This document shows positions 34,222 through 42,353 of a stretch of 64,000 nt of DNA, one piece after another. The position numbers and the translations under genes were made by a program. The notes under the pieces were generated by a model that saw nothing but the letters and a program-made list of their open reading frames with translations, did no database searches and had not been told where the DNA came from. The stretch's first letter is position 1. Each line of letters begins with the position of its first letter. The DNA comes from Microbacterium hibisci (lineage in GTDB: Bacteria > Actinomycetota > Actinomycetes > Actinomycetales > Microbacteriaceae), in NCBI RefSeq assembly GCF_015278255.1, contig NZ_JADIJC010000006.1, positions 1-64,000 of the forward strand. Direction: 5' to 3'.

Positions 34222-35220
34222 ATGACGATGTCGCCGCAGAACACGGCGCACCTCAGCCAGGCCGCGAGCCTGGCGCTGGAGAGCGAGCCCGAGTCCAAGA
34301 AGGGGCGCCGGGGCCGCAAAGAGCGTGTGCGCGTCGCGAAGCACCTGATGGACAATCGCACGGCGTATCTGATGATCGCGCCGATGGTGGTCCTGCTCGG
34401 GATCTTCGTCTTCTGGCCGCTGGTGTACTCCTTCTACCTGTCGACATTCGAGATCAGCTTCTATGCGGACCCGGTCTTCGTCGGGCTGCAGTTCTACCAG
34501 TACGTCCTCGAGGACCCGGACTTCTGGCACTCGATCTGGATCGGCGCCCAGTACGCCCTGTACGTCGTGCCGGCGATGATGATCCTCGCCTTCCTGATCG
34601 CGAGTCTCATCCGCACCTGCGGCATCAAGCTCGCCGGCCTGCTCAAGACCACGGTGTACGTCCCCACGGTCGTCTCCGCGGTCGTCGCCTCGATCATCTT
34701 CGTGTTCATGTACCGCTCCGACGGCGGCATCGTGAACTGGCTGCTGAGCTTCGTCGGCCTCGGGCCCTACGCCTTCCTGTCCGATCCGAGCCTCGCCCTC
34801 CCGGCCATCTCGATCCCCGGCATCTGGCTCGCCTTCGGCGTCACGACGCTCATCATGCTGGCCGGCATGTACGACATCCCGGAGAGCTATTACGAGGCGG
34901 CCCAGCTCGAAGGCGCCAACTACTTCCAGCGCACGTACTTCATCACGATCCCCCTCATGAAGAACGTCCTGGTCTACCTCCTGGTCACGGCCACCATCGG
35001 CGCGCTGCAGCAGTTCGAGCTCCCGCTGATCATGACCGGCGGCGGCCCGACGAACGCGACCATGACCCCCAACCTCTTCATCTTCAACACCTTCAAGGAC
35101 CCGACGCCGTACGCGACCAGCTTCTCGCTCACGGCGGCGCTGATCCTCTTCTTCGTCCTCGGAACGGTGAGCGTGCTGATCTTCAGGCTCATCAACTCCG
35201 ACAAGGCGATCGACGGCTAG
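34222..35220 (+). CDS. Sugar ABC transporter permease 1 (CUT1, MalF-like)
   Basis: The 332-residue permease has a ~60-residue basic cytosolic N terminus and six transmembrane helices. The EAA loop reads EAAQLEGANYFQRTYFITIPLM. It forms the channel with the second permease encoded 18 bases downstream. The ATG at 34222 follows GAAGGAGACCACC. No ATPase gene is present in the locus; as with many actinobacterial CUT1 systems, a shared MsiK-type ATPase encoded elsewhere must supply energy. Confidence 0.92.
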   Translation: MTMSPQNTAHLSQAASLALESEPESKKGRRGRKERVRVAKHLMDNRTAYLMIAPMVVLLGIFVFWPLVYSFYLSTFEISFYADPVFVGLQFYQYVLEDPDFWHSIWIGAQYALYVVPAMMILAFLIASLIRTCGIKLAGLLKTTVYVPTVVSAVVASIIFVFMYRSDGGIVNWLLSFVGLGPYAFLSDPSLALPAISIPGIWLAFGVTTLIMLAGMYDIPESYYEAAQLEGANYFQRTYFITIPLMKNVLVYLLVTATIGALQQFELPLIMTGGGPTNATMTPNLFIFNTFKDPTPYATSFSLTAALILFFVLGTVSVLIFRLINSDKAIDG

Positions 35221-35238
35221 AACCAGGAACACGGACAC

Positions 35239-36060
35239 ATGAGAGAGTCGCTCGGAAGCCGCATCGTCAAGTGGACGCTCGGCGTCCTGATCGTCGTCAG
35301 CACGATGCTCCCGCTGGCGTGGATGATCATCGCGGGCTTCAAGGGCAAGAACGAGGTGCTGCGCACCCCGTTCCAGTTCTTCCCCGACATCTGGATCTGG
35401 CAGAACTACGCGCAGATCCTGCAGGACCCCGCGTTCATGCAGGCCATGTTCATCACGTTCGTCGGCGCCGTCATCTTCACGGTGCTGAGCCTGGCGGTGA
35501 ACTCCTTCGCCGCCTACGCCTTCGCGCGTCTGGACTTCCGGGGCAAGAAGCTGTGGTGGGCCTACTGCATCACCCCGATGTTCGTGCCCGGCATGGCGAT
35601 CCTGCTCACCTCGTTCGTCGTGGTGTCGAACCTGGGGATGCTCAACACGCTCGCGGTGCTGATCATCCCGGGCGTCGCGTCGGCCGCCCAGATGTTCTTC
35701 ATCCGGCAGTTCTACCTGAACACCCCGGTCGCCATCGAAGAGGCCGCCCTGATCGACGGCGCCAGCCGGTGGAAGATCTTCTGGACGATCTTCCTGCCGC
35801 AGTCGCAGGGTCCGTTCGTGGTCGTGGGCGTCGGGTCGTTCCTCGCGTACTGGAACGCCTACGTGTGGCCGATCCTCACGATCCAGGATCCGGCGCTGAC
35901 CCAGATCATGCAGTACCTCGCGAACTTCCGGTCGGACCGCGGCAACGAGTGGGGCCTGCTCATGGCCGGATCGGCACTCGCGGCGCTGCCGACGATCCTG
36001 CTCGTGCTGATCTTCCAGCGCTACATCGTCAACGGCGTCCGTCTTGCCGGGATGAAGTAG
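35239..36060 (+). CDS. Sugar ABC transporter permease 2 (CUT1, MalG-like)
   Basis: A 273-residue six-helix permease, partner of the preceding gene. The C-terminal EAA motif EEAALIDGASRWKIFWTIFLPQS is typical of MalG-type subunits, and the protein ends RYIVNGVRLAGMK as CUT1 permeases commonly do. It is followed after 135 bases by the large DUF4185 gene on the same strand, probably in the same transcript. Confidence 0.93.
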   Translation: MRESLGSRIVKWTLGVLIVVSTMLPLAWMIIAGFKGKNEVLRTPFQFFPDIWIWQNYAQILQDPAFMQAMFITFVGAVIFTVLSLAVNSFAAYAFARLDFRGKKLWWAYCITPMFVPGMAILLTSFVVVSNLGMLNTLAVLIIPGVASAAQMFFIRQFYLNTPVAIEEAALIDGASRWKIFWTIFLPQSQGPFVVVGVGSFLAYWNAYVWPILTIQDPALTQIMQYLANFRSDRGNEWGLLMAGSALAALPTILLVLIFQRYIVNGVRLAGMK

Positions 36061-36195
36061 GGCGGTGCGCCGTCGCGGGTTGCCCCCCCGACACCGTCCG
36101 GCGCGTGGAAGGAACCGGGCCGCACCGCGGCGCCGCGCAAGAGACCCTCGCACAGGACCTCCCCTGACCACGGGGACGACAGGAAAGGCGCAAGG

Positions 36196-38238
36196 ATGCG
36201 ACGACTACGAACCAACTCCGCGGCTGTGGCCGCGATAGGTGCCCTCGTTCTCGGGGCGATCCTGCCCGCGGGCGCGGCTACGGCCTCGACCGCCGGCACG
36301 GAGGCCACCGCGGCGGCGGCGTTCCCGCCCGACCACTCGCCGGCCGCAGTGGTCGCCAAGATGACCGGCCCCAAGTCCACGAGCGCGACCGGCACCCGGT
36401 GGCGCGTCACGGGCACCGATCTCGGCATCATGTGGGACAACGGCCAGGGCGAGATCCTCACCGCCTTCGGCGACACGTTCGGCGATTGGAGCGGGCCGGG
36501 CGGCGGCGGCGGCGACTGGCGCTCGAACGTGCTGCTGCGCAGCTCCGACACGGATCTCTCCGACGGCATGGCGTTCGACTCCGCCGTCGAGGACGCGCCG
36601 GGCCACGCGGGCGAGATCATCCCCTCGCTCAAGATCAACGGCCAGGAGATGACGACGATCCCCACCGCGGGCATCGCGGTGGGCTCACGTCAGTACCTGG
36701 CGTTCATGTCAGTGCGCCAGTGGGGCGAGCCCGGAAAGTGGGACACCAACTTCAGCCGCATCGCCTTCTCGGACGACAACGGCGAGACGTGGAACTCGAC
36801 CGACGGCCCGCAGTGGACCAACACCGCCGACGGACAGCACCCGTTCCAGATGGTCGCCTTCGACCGGCACGACGGCTGGGTCTACATGTTCGGCACCCCC
36901 AACGGGCGGTTCGGTGCGGCGCACGTCGCCCGCGTCCCCGAGGCGCAGGTGCTCGACAAGGCGGCGTACACGTACTGGAACGGCTCGACCTGGGGTGCGG
37001 ACGAGACGGCGGCGGCCCCGATCGTGCCGCCGAACGTCGCAGAGCTGTCGGTGCAATACAGCGACTACACCGGCGGGTGGCTGATGACCTACCTCGACGA
37101 GAACCTCGACCTCGTGCTGCGCACGGCGTCGTCTCCGGAGGGGCCGTGGAGCGACCGGCAGCGCCTGGCGAGCTTCGCCGACTTCCCGGGACTCTACGGC
37201 GGGTACATGCACCCCTGGTCGGAGGACGGCGAGCTCTACCTCGCACTGTCGCAGTGGGAGCCGTACAACGTGTACCTGCTGCGCGCGGAGATCGACGAGA
37301 GCGGCACGGTCGTCAATCCGAATCTCATCCAGGACCCCGGATTCGAACGGGCCGTGAGCGGCGCCATGCCCGCCCCCTGGGCGTGCACGGGCAACTGCGG
37401 GATCGACATCAACCACGCGTGGGCGCACGGCGGCACGAAGCAGGGATGGATGCGCAGCAACGTCGGCTGGATCGACGTCCACCAGGACGTCGCGGTCGAG
37501 CCGAACACCACCTACACCTTCACCGCGTTCGTGGTCACCGGCGGAACACCGGCCCCGGGGTCGATCGGCGTGCGCGAGCTCGGCGCCGGCGGAGCGACGA
37601 TCGGCGAGACCGCGTTCGAGGAGGTGGGCGCCTACACGAGGTACTCGGTCACCTTCCACAGCGGCGACCGCACCCAGGTGCAGGCCTTCGTCGGGACGCA
37701 TCTCAACGGCGACCGCTGGGTGCAGATCGACGACCTGTCGCTCGTCAAGGCGAAAGAGCAGCTGCCGGGTCTGTCAGTGGCGGTGACGTCCGACCCCGTC
37801 GCGGGCACGGAGGTCGTGCGCGACGACGCGGTGACGTACACCGTGCGCGCGTCCACCGACAGCGCGTCGGCCGAAGGCGCCGCGCTCGCCGTCGACCTCG
37901 CGGGACTCGTGGACGACGCGACGCTCGATCCCGCCTCGCTGCGCTCCTCGATCGGCGCACCCGTGCTGGACGGCACCACGCTGCGCTGGACGGGGGCGAT
38001 CCCGGCGGGGGAGACCCTCGAGCTGTCGTTCGCGGCGACGGTGCGGCGCGATGCGTCGCGCACGGACTCCCAGCTGGTGGTGACCACGACCGCGTCGGCG
38101 GATCGCGCGATCCTCACGTCGTGCGAGGGATGCGTCCTCACGCTGACCGCGGTGCACTACGACCCGCGGCCACCTCGGCCGGAGTTCCCCGACAAGCCGG
38201 GAAAGCCTGAAAAGCCGGGCAAGCCCACCAAGCCGTAG
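36196..38238 (+). CDS. Secreted multidomain DUF4185 protein, GH183-like
   Basis: A 680-residue exported protein with a Sec signal peptide (MRRLRTNSAAVAAIGALVLG, cleavage near residue 28-32). Residues ~45-375 are a DUF4185 domain (ILTAFGDTFGDWSG, AFMSVRQWGEPGKWDTNFSRIAFSDD in part, ADFPGLYGGYMHPW); ~380-520 resemble a CBM4/9-like carbohydrate-binding module (NLIQDPGFERAV, WIDVHQDVAVEPNTTYTFTA); ~525-655 look like an Ig/DUF11-type domain; the tail is KPGKPEKPGKPTKP, a cell-wall-spanning type sequence without a sorting motif. By family it should be an endo-D-arabinofuranase acting on polymeric substrate. It lacks a lipobox, so it probably works further from the membrane than the two lipoprotein paralogues. 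Confidence 0.82.
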   Translation: MRRLRTNSAAVAAIGALVLGAILPAGAATASTAGTEATAAAAFPPDHSPAAVVAKMTGPKSTSATGTRWRVTGTDLGIMWDNGQGEILTAFGDTFGDWSGPGGGGGDWRSNVLLRSSDTDLSDGMAFDSAVEDAPGHAGEIIPSLKINGQEMTTIPTAGIAVGSRQYLAFMSVRQWGEPGKWDTNFSRIAFSDDNGETWNSTDGPQWTNTADGQHPFQMVAFDRHDGWVYMFGTPNGRFGAAHVARVPEAQVLDKAAYTYWNGSTWGADETAAAPIVPPNVAELSVQYSDYTGGWLMTYLDENLDLVLRTASSPEGPWSDRQRLASFADFPGLYGGYMHPWSEDGELYLALSQWEPYNVYLLRAEIDESGTVVNPNLIQDPGFERAVSGAMPAPWACTGNCGIDINHAWAHGGTKQGWMRSNVGWIDVHQDVAVEPNTTYTFTAFVVTGGTPAPGSIGVRELGAGGATIGETAFEEVGAYTRYSVTFHSGDRTQVQAFVGTHLNGDRWVQIDDLSLVKAKEQLPGLSVAVTSDPVAGTEVVRDDAVTYTVRASTDSASAEGAALAVDLAGLVDDATLDPASLRSSIGAPVLDGTTLRWTGAIPAGETLELSFAATVRRDASRTDSQLVVTTTASADRAILTSCEGCVLTLTAVHYDPRPPRPEFPDKPGKPEKPGKPTKP

Positions 38239-38323
38239 GTCGCGGCGACCGGGCGCGCCGGCCGGTGCTGCGGCACCAGCCGGCGCGTCCGCCGTCCCGG
38301 CGCATGAGGAAGGAGCCCAGGCC

Positions 38324-38929
38324 GTGCTTCTGCTGGTGACCGGAGCCAGTGGGGCGGGGAAGTCCACCGTCCTCGCGAAACTCACCACCGTGGACTGGCG
38401 ACAGCCCGTGGTCTGTGCGGAGTTCGACGCCATCGGCGTGCCCGAGGGCGCCGATACGGCATGGCGGCACGCCTCGGTCGAAGAGTGGGTCTCGCACGCC
38501 GCGGACCTGCAGGCTCAGGGTGTGCACCTCCTGCTCTTCGGTCAGGTGGCCCTGGGGGAACTGCTGGCCGCGCCGTCGACGGAGCGGATCGACGGGGTCG
38601 CGGTGTGCCTGCTGCACTGTTCGCCGGACGTTCGCAGCGCCCGTCTGCGTGAGCGGGGAGAGCCGGAGGAGACGCTCGTGCATCACGCCCGGTTCGGCGA
38701 GTGGCTCCTCGAGCACACCCGCGACCCGGCGCACCATCCCGAGGTCATCCGGGTGGTGGAGACGTCGGCCCGGATGCGCTGGGATCGCTGGGAATCCTGG
38801 TCGGCGGGGGATCCCCGCTGGGACGCGCGCATCATCGACACCGACGACGTCAGCGCGGTCGACGCAGCCGACCTGGTGGAGGCGTGGGCGCGGGCGCGCC
38901 TCGCGCGCCGGTGTCGAACCGCCGGATGA
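38324..38929 (+). CDS. P-loop NTPase/kinase-like protein
   Basis: A 201-residue cytosolic protein with Walker A GASGAGKST at residues 7-15, an internal acidic CAEFDAIG segment and a lid-like Arg region (RSARLRERGE). The fold resembles small-molecule kinases of the gluconate/shikimate-kinase-like group, but I cannot assign a substrate. The GTG start lies eight bases after AGGAG. Position at the end of the importer operon suggests a role in handling the imported sugar, for example phosphorylation; this is weak inference. Confidence 0.7.
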   Translation: MLLLVTGASGAGKSTVLAKLTTVDWRQPVVCAEFDAIGVPEGADTAWRHASVEEWVSHAADLQAQGVHLLLFGQVALGELLAAPSTERIDGVAVCLLHCSPDVRSARLRERGEPEETLVHHARFGEWLLEHTRDPAHHPEVIRVVETSARMRWDRWESWSAGDPRWDARIIDTDDVSAVDAADLVEAWARARLARRCRTAG

Positions 38930-38961
38930 TGGGAGCGCGGATCGGGCGGCCGGCACCCCCG

Positions 38962-40086
38962 TCAGTAGCGCGGGATCTCGAGCATCCGCCCACCCTGCAA
39001 CGCCGACTCGTGCGCCACGATGCCGGGGGCGGTGACGGATGCCGCGCGCGCGGGCCCGAGCGCGGCCTCGCGGTCGTCGACCACGGCGCGGACGAACTCG
39101 TGCACGAGGTGCGGGTGCGAGCCCCCGTGCCACGCGTGGTACTCGAGCTCGGGCCGCCCTCCCGGAGGCGCGTACCGTCCGGCGCGCGTGAAGCGACGCA
39201 GCGCGTCGGGAAGGTGTTCGGCGCGGTCGGGAACCTCCACCTCATCGCGGGCGACGGGGCGCCCGCGATGGGCGCCGTCCTGCGGCCCGGCGGTGTAGAC
39301 GACGGCCGGGCCCCCCTCGATCGACGGCCACTCGATCGCGCCGCGGTCGCCGTAGACGTTGAAGCCCTCGGTGTACGCCCGGGCGTTCTCGAAGAACGAG
39401 AGCGTCACCTGCGCGCTGAGGGGCGAGGGGGTGTCGAGGCGGAACAGCGCCGATTCGAGCGGGTACGGGTTGCCGCCCTCCCCGCGATGGGCGGGGAGCA
39501 GCTCGCCGGAGCCGAAGCACACCACCGCTTCCGCGCGGGCGTCCGCGAGGCCGAGCAGCGGTGCGACGATGTGCGTGGCGTACTGCATGGGCGCATAGCC
39601 CATCCAGTAGGGCGGGAAGCCGTCGAGATCCTGCATGTGGGCGCCGCTCAGATAGGTGAGCCTGCCGAGGGCGCCCGAGTCGCGCAGGTGCAGAGCGTGC
39701 AGATACTCCCGCTGATAGAGCGTGGTCTCCATCATCATGTAGCGGCCGGCTGCGGCGGCTGCGGCATCCGTCACCCGATCGATGCCGTCGAGAGTCGTCG
39801 CCATCGGAACAGCACTTGCGCAGGAGCGGCCAGATGTCAGCACGGCGAGCGTCTGATCGACGTGGAACCGCACCGGCGACAGCAGGTGCACCGCATCCCA
39901 GCGCCCGGTGGCCAGCGCGTCATCGAGCGACGCGTAGTCGGCGTCGGCGCCGAAGGCGTCGGCGATCGCGCGGCGGCGGGCGCCGTCGGGCTCCACGAGC
40001 CCGACGGCCGACACCTCGGGGTGCCGCTCGTACAGCGGGAGGAAGTCGCGGCCGAAGCCGGCGCCGACGACGAGCACCTCGATCAC
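38962..40086 (-). CDS. Gfo/Idh/MocA family protein with altered active-site motif
   Basis: A 374-residue Rossmann-fold protein of the glucose-fructose oxidoreductase family (EVLVVGAGFGRDFLPLYERH; C-terminal domain with MQYATHIVAPLLGLA). The usual EKP motif, whose Lys is catalytic in most members, is replaced: the aligned segment is GRSCASAVPMATT, with Ala-Val-Pro. It may therefore not be a conventional dehydrogenase. The GTG start follows GAGGGGAG. It lies downstream of the DUF4185 lipoprotein gene on the same strand and so under operator 3; oxidation or elimination chemistry on an arabinose derivative is possible. Confidence 0.75.
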   Translation of the reverse strand: MIEVLVVGAGFGRDFLPLYERHPEVSAVGLVEPDGARRRAIADAFGADADYASLDDALATGRWDAVHLLSPVRFHVDQTLAVLTSGRSCASAVPMATTLDGIDRVTDAAAAAAGRYMMMETTLYQREYLHALHLRDSGALGRLTYLSGAHMQDLDGFPPYWMGYAPMQYATHIVAPLLGLADARAEAVVCFGSGELLPAHRGEGGNPYPLESALFRLDTPSPLSAQVTLSFFENARAYTEGFNVYGDRGAIEWPSIEGGPAVVYTAGPQDGAHRGRPVARDEVEVPDRAEHLPDALRRFTRAGRYAPPGGRPELEYHAWHGGSHPHLVHEFVRAVVDDREAALGPARAASVTAPGIVAHESALQGGRMLEIPRY

Positions 40087-40150
40087 GACGACTCCCCTCC
40101 GCGGTGCAGCGATCGGCGGCGGAAGCAGATGCCGTGCGGTGAACGCGGCA

Positions 40151-41344
40151 TCAGCCGGCCGGCTTCAGCTCGAGCAGGCGCAGTCCGAACCAGTACGACG
40201 ACATGCCGGCGTCCGCGCACGGGCAGACGTTCGACTGCACCCACATCGTGAGGTCGTCGTCCGAGACGAACTTCGAGGGGATCGTCGTGGCGTAGCCTCC
40301 GAAGCGCTCGTCCGTCCACGGGTACGGTCCGAAGTCCTCCGAGGCGAAGAGCGTCCACGGTCCCCACGGCGTCGGCGACTCGTAGAACTCGAAGGTCAGC
40401 TCGGTCCACGACGTGTAGAGGTAGGTGTCGAGCTTCGGCAGGTAGGTGACGCCGCCCTGGGAGACGACGCTGAGGTTGTGCGCGCCGACGGTCTGCCCGT
40501 CCGCCCCCGATTCCTGGGAAGGGTAGAGCACGCGGTCGTCCACCAGCACCGGCCGTTTGCGGGCGATGTCGTCCGTCCAGGTCGGTTCGGCGTCGCCCGG
40601 GTCTCCGGCGTAGAACTCCCAGGTCGAGGCATCCTGAACCATCTCCAACGGCACGCGCGCGAGGAACAGCTCCGTCGGATCGGCGACCGAGTCGTCGAAC
40701 GAATCCCGCCAGTTTCCGTCCAGGCCGTACGCGTAGGCGTAGCCCGGCTCGGGCGTGCGCTCGTTGTCCTTGCCGTAGTCCGCGAACCAGATCGTGGTGA
40801 AGACGCCGTCGTCGAACATCGGGGCCTCGGCGTCCCAGGTCCACGTCCGTCCGTGGTCGTCGCTGCGCGCGATGGTGGCGGCTGGCGCTTCATTGAAGTC
40901 GAGTCGCAGATCCTGCACCGCGAGGTAGAGCGCGCCGCCGGCGCACAGCATCCCGGTCGGCTTGCGGGTGAAGCCGTCTCCCGACCAGACCTGCCCGACC
41001 GCATCGCCCAGGGCGAGCGCCTCTCCCTCCAGCCCGTCGGGGTCTGACGGCGAACCGGTCACCCGGTTCACCACGATGTCGGAGAACTCGTTGCCGAAGC
41101 CGGAACCGTCGCCGTTGGCCGTGTACAGCGCGTCGTCGTCGGACCAGCAGCTGGGCCAGAGGTCGCCGTCCGAGACGCCGATCGCGGTCACGGCGTCGGC
41201 GGTGCGCGCCTGCAGGGTCGCACCCGCCAGCGCGTCGGGGAACTCGCCGTGCGGGGCTGAGGGGTCGCCGCCCGCGCAGCCGGCGAGGCCGACCGCGAGC
41301 ACGAGGAGAAGCGCTGCGGCGGGGTGGGGCACAGAATGGCGCAC
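40151..41344 (-). CDS. Divergent DUF4185-like lipoprotein
   Basis: A 397-residue lipoprotein (AVGLAGC, Cys23). The mature domain looks like a DUF4185-type propeller but diverges from the other two copies: DDDALYTANGDGSGFGNEFSDIVVNRV, ARSDDHGRTWTWDAEAPMF, GVTYLPKLDTYLYTSWTE and SPTPWGPWTLFASEDFGPYPW (in part). A GH183-like or related glycan-binding role is inferred from context. The frame is open to 41437, but that would run across the operator; the GTG at 41344 follows AAGGAGAG and begins directly with the signal peptide. It shares a divergent promoter region with the lactonase gene. Confidence 0.72.
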   Translation of the reverse strand: MRHSVPHPAAALLLVLAVGLAGCAGGDPSAPHGEFPDALAGATLQARTADAVTAIGVSDGDLWPSCWSDDDALYTANGDGSGFGNEFSDIVVNRVTGSPSDPDGLEGEALALGDAVGQVWSGDGFTRKPTGMLCAGGALYLAVQDLRLDFNEAPAATIARSDDHGRTWTWDAEAPMFDDGVFTTIWFADYGKDNERTPEPGYAYAYGLDGNWRDSFDDSVADPTELFLARVPLEMVQDASTWEFYAGDPGDAEPTWTDDIARKRPVLVDDRVLYPSQESGADGQTVGAHNLSVVSQGGVTYLPKLDTYLYTSWTELTFEFYESPTPWGPWTLFASEDFGPYPWTDERFGGYATTIPSKFVSDDDLTMWVQSNVCPCADAGMSSYWFGLRLLELKPAG

Positions 41345-41370
41345 GGGCTGGCTCTCCTTCGAGCGGCGGC

Positions 41371-41386
41371 TTGCAATCGATTTCAA
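41371..41386. promoter_or_regulatory. LacI-type operator 3 (D-arabinan regulon)
   Basis: TTGCAATCGATTTCAA lies between the divergent DUF4185-like lipoprotein gene (minus) and the lactonase gene (plus) and can control both. It is identical to operator 4. TATGAT at 41390-41395 is a candidate -10 for the plus strand. Confidence 0.82.
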
Positions 41387-41450
41387 GCCTATGATTCGAA
41401 GGAGCCCGACGTCAACGCGAGTCGGGCCGGCGGACATGGAGGTGCACGAT

Positions 41451-42353
41451 ATGGCAGGCGACCGATTGCCCGCGGTCTACGAGGCGCTCGACGAGAGGTT
41501 CGCCGACGTCGCAGGCGATCACTATGTGGAGTGCGCATTCGACGGCGGTCGCTGGCTCGAGGGTCCGGCGTACCATCCGGCTCACCGCTTCCTGCTCTTC
41601 AGCGACATCCCGAACGAGCGCGTGCTGCGCTACGACGAGCGGACCCGCAGGGTGGACGTGTTCGACGACGCCTCCGGCTATGCGAACGGGCGGACGGTCG
41701 ACGCCCATGGCCGGTTCGTCTGGTGCGAGCACGGCGGGCGACGGGTCGCTCGGCTCGAGCACGACGGCACGACGCGGGTCGTCGCTGATGCGTTCGACGG
41801 GAGGCGGCTCAACAGCCCGAACGACGTCGCGGTGCATCCGGACGGGGCGGTGTGGTTCACCGATCCGACGTACGGCATCGTCAGCGACTACGAAGGCGAC
41901 GAGGCGGAGCCTGAGCAGCCCGTGCGGGGCGTGTACCGGGTCGCGGGCGAAGGCGGTGGCATCTCGCTCGAGTTCGACGAGCTGGACCAGCCGAACGGCA
42001 TCGCCTTCGGCGACGGCGGGCGCGCCGTGTACATCACCGACAGCGGCACGCCGGCGATCTGGCGGGCGCCGGTCGGAGAGGAGGGGGTGGCCGACCAGCC
42101 GGTGAAGATCGCGGAGGCCGACGTCGTGTACGACGGCATCCGCATCGACACGCAGGGCCGACTCTGGGTGGCGGCGGCCGACGGCGTGCGCTGCCACGCG
42201 CCGGATGGCACGCTCATCGGGCGGATCCCGTTGCCCGAAAAGGTGGCCAACCTCGAGTTCGGAGGCGCCAAGCGCAACGTGATGTACATCACGGCCACGA
42301 CGAGCCTCTATGTCCTGCGGACGACCGTCCGCGGTGCGGCGCGGGCGGTCTAG
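41451..42353 (+). CDS. SMP-30/gluconolactonase family lactonase
   Basis: A 300-residue six-bladed propeller hydrolase of sugar lactones. The metal ligands match the family: Glu37 (WLEGPAYH), Asn124 (NSPNDVAVHPDG), Asn182 (QPNGIAFGDGG) and Asp228 (VVYDGIRID). It has no signal peptide, so it acts in the cytosol. In this locus the natural substrate would be D-arabinono-lactone, giving D-arabinonate; this is inference. An ATG at 41436 is in frame, but the ATG at 41451 has GGAGGTG at the right distance. It converges on the FAH-family gene with a four-base overlap. Confidence 0.85.
   Translation: MAGDRLPAVYEALDERFADVAGDHYVECAFDGGRWLEGPAYHPAHRFLLFSDIPNERVLRYDERTRRVDVFDDASGYANGRTVDAHGRFVWCEHGGRRVARLEHDGTTRVVADAFDGRRLNSPNDVAVHPDGAVWFTDPTYGIVSDYEGDEAEPEQPVRGVYRVAGEGGGISLEFDELDQPNGIAFGDGGRAVYITDSGTPAIWRAPVGEEGVADQPVKIAEADVVYDGIRIDTQGRLWVAAADGVRCHAPDGTLIGRIPLPEKVANLEFGGAKRNVMYITATTSLYVLRTTVRGAARAV

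Noticed and set aside
38324..38929. Calling the P-loop protein a ribulokinase to complete the arabinose route
   Set aside because: Ribulokinases are FGGY-family proteins; this has a Walker A P-loop and only 201 residues.
41345..41437. N-terminal extension of the DUF4185-like lipoprotein to 41437
   Set aside because: It would run through the operator and displace the signal peptide from the N terminus; the GTG at 41344 has a ribosome site.
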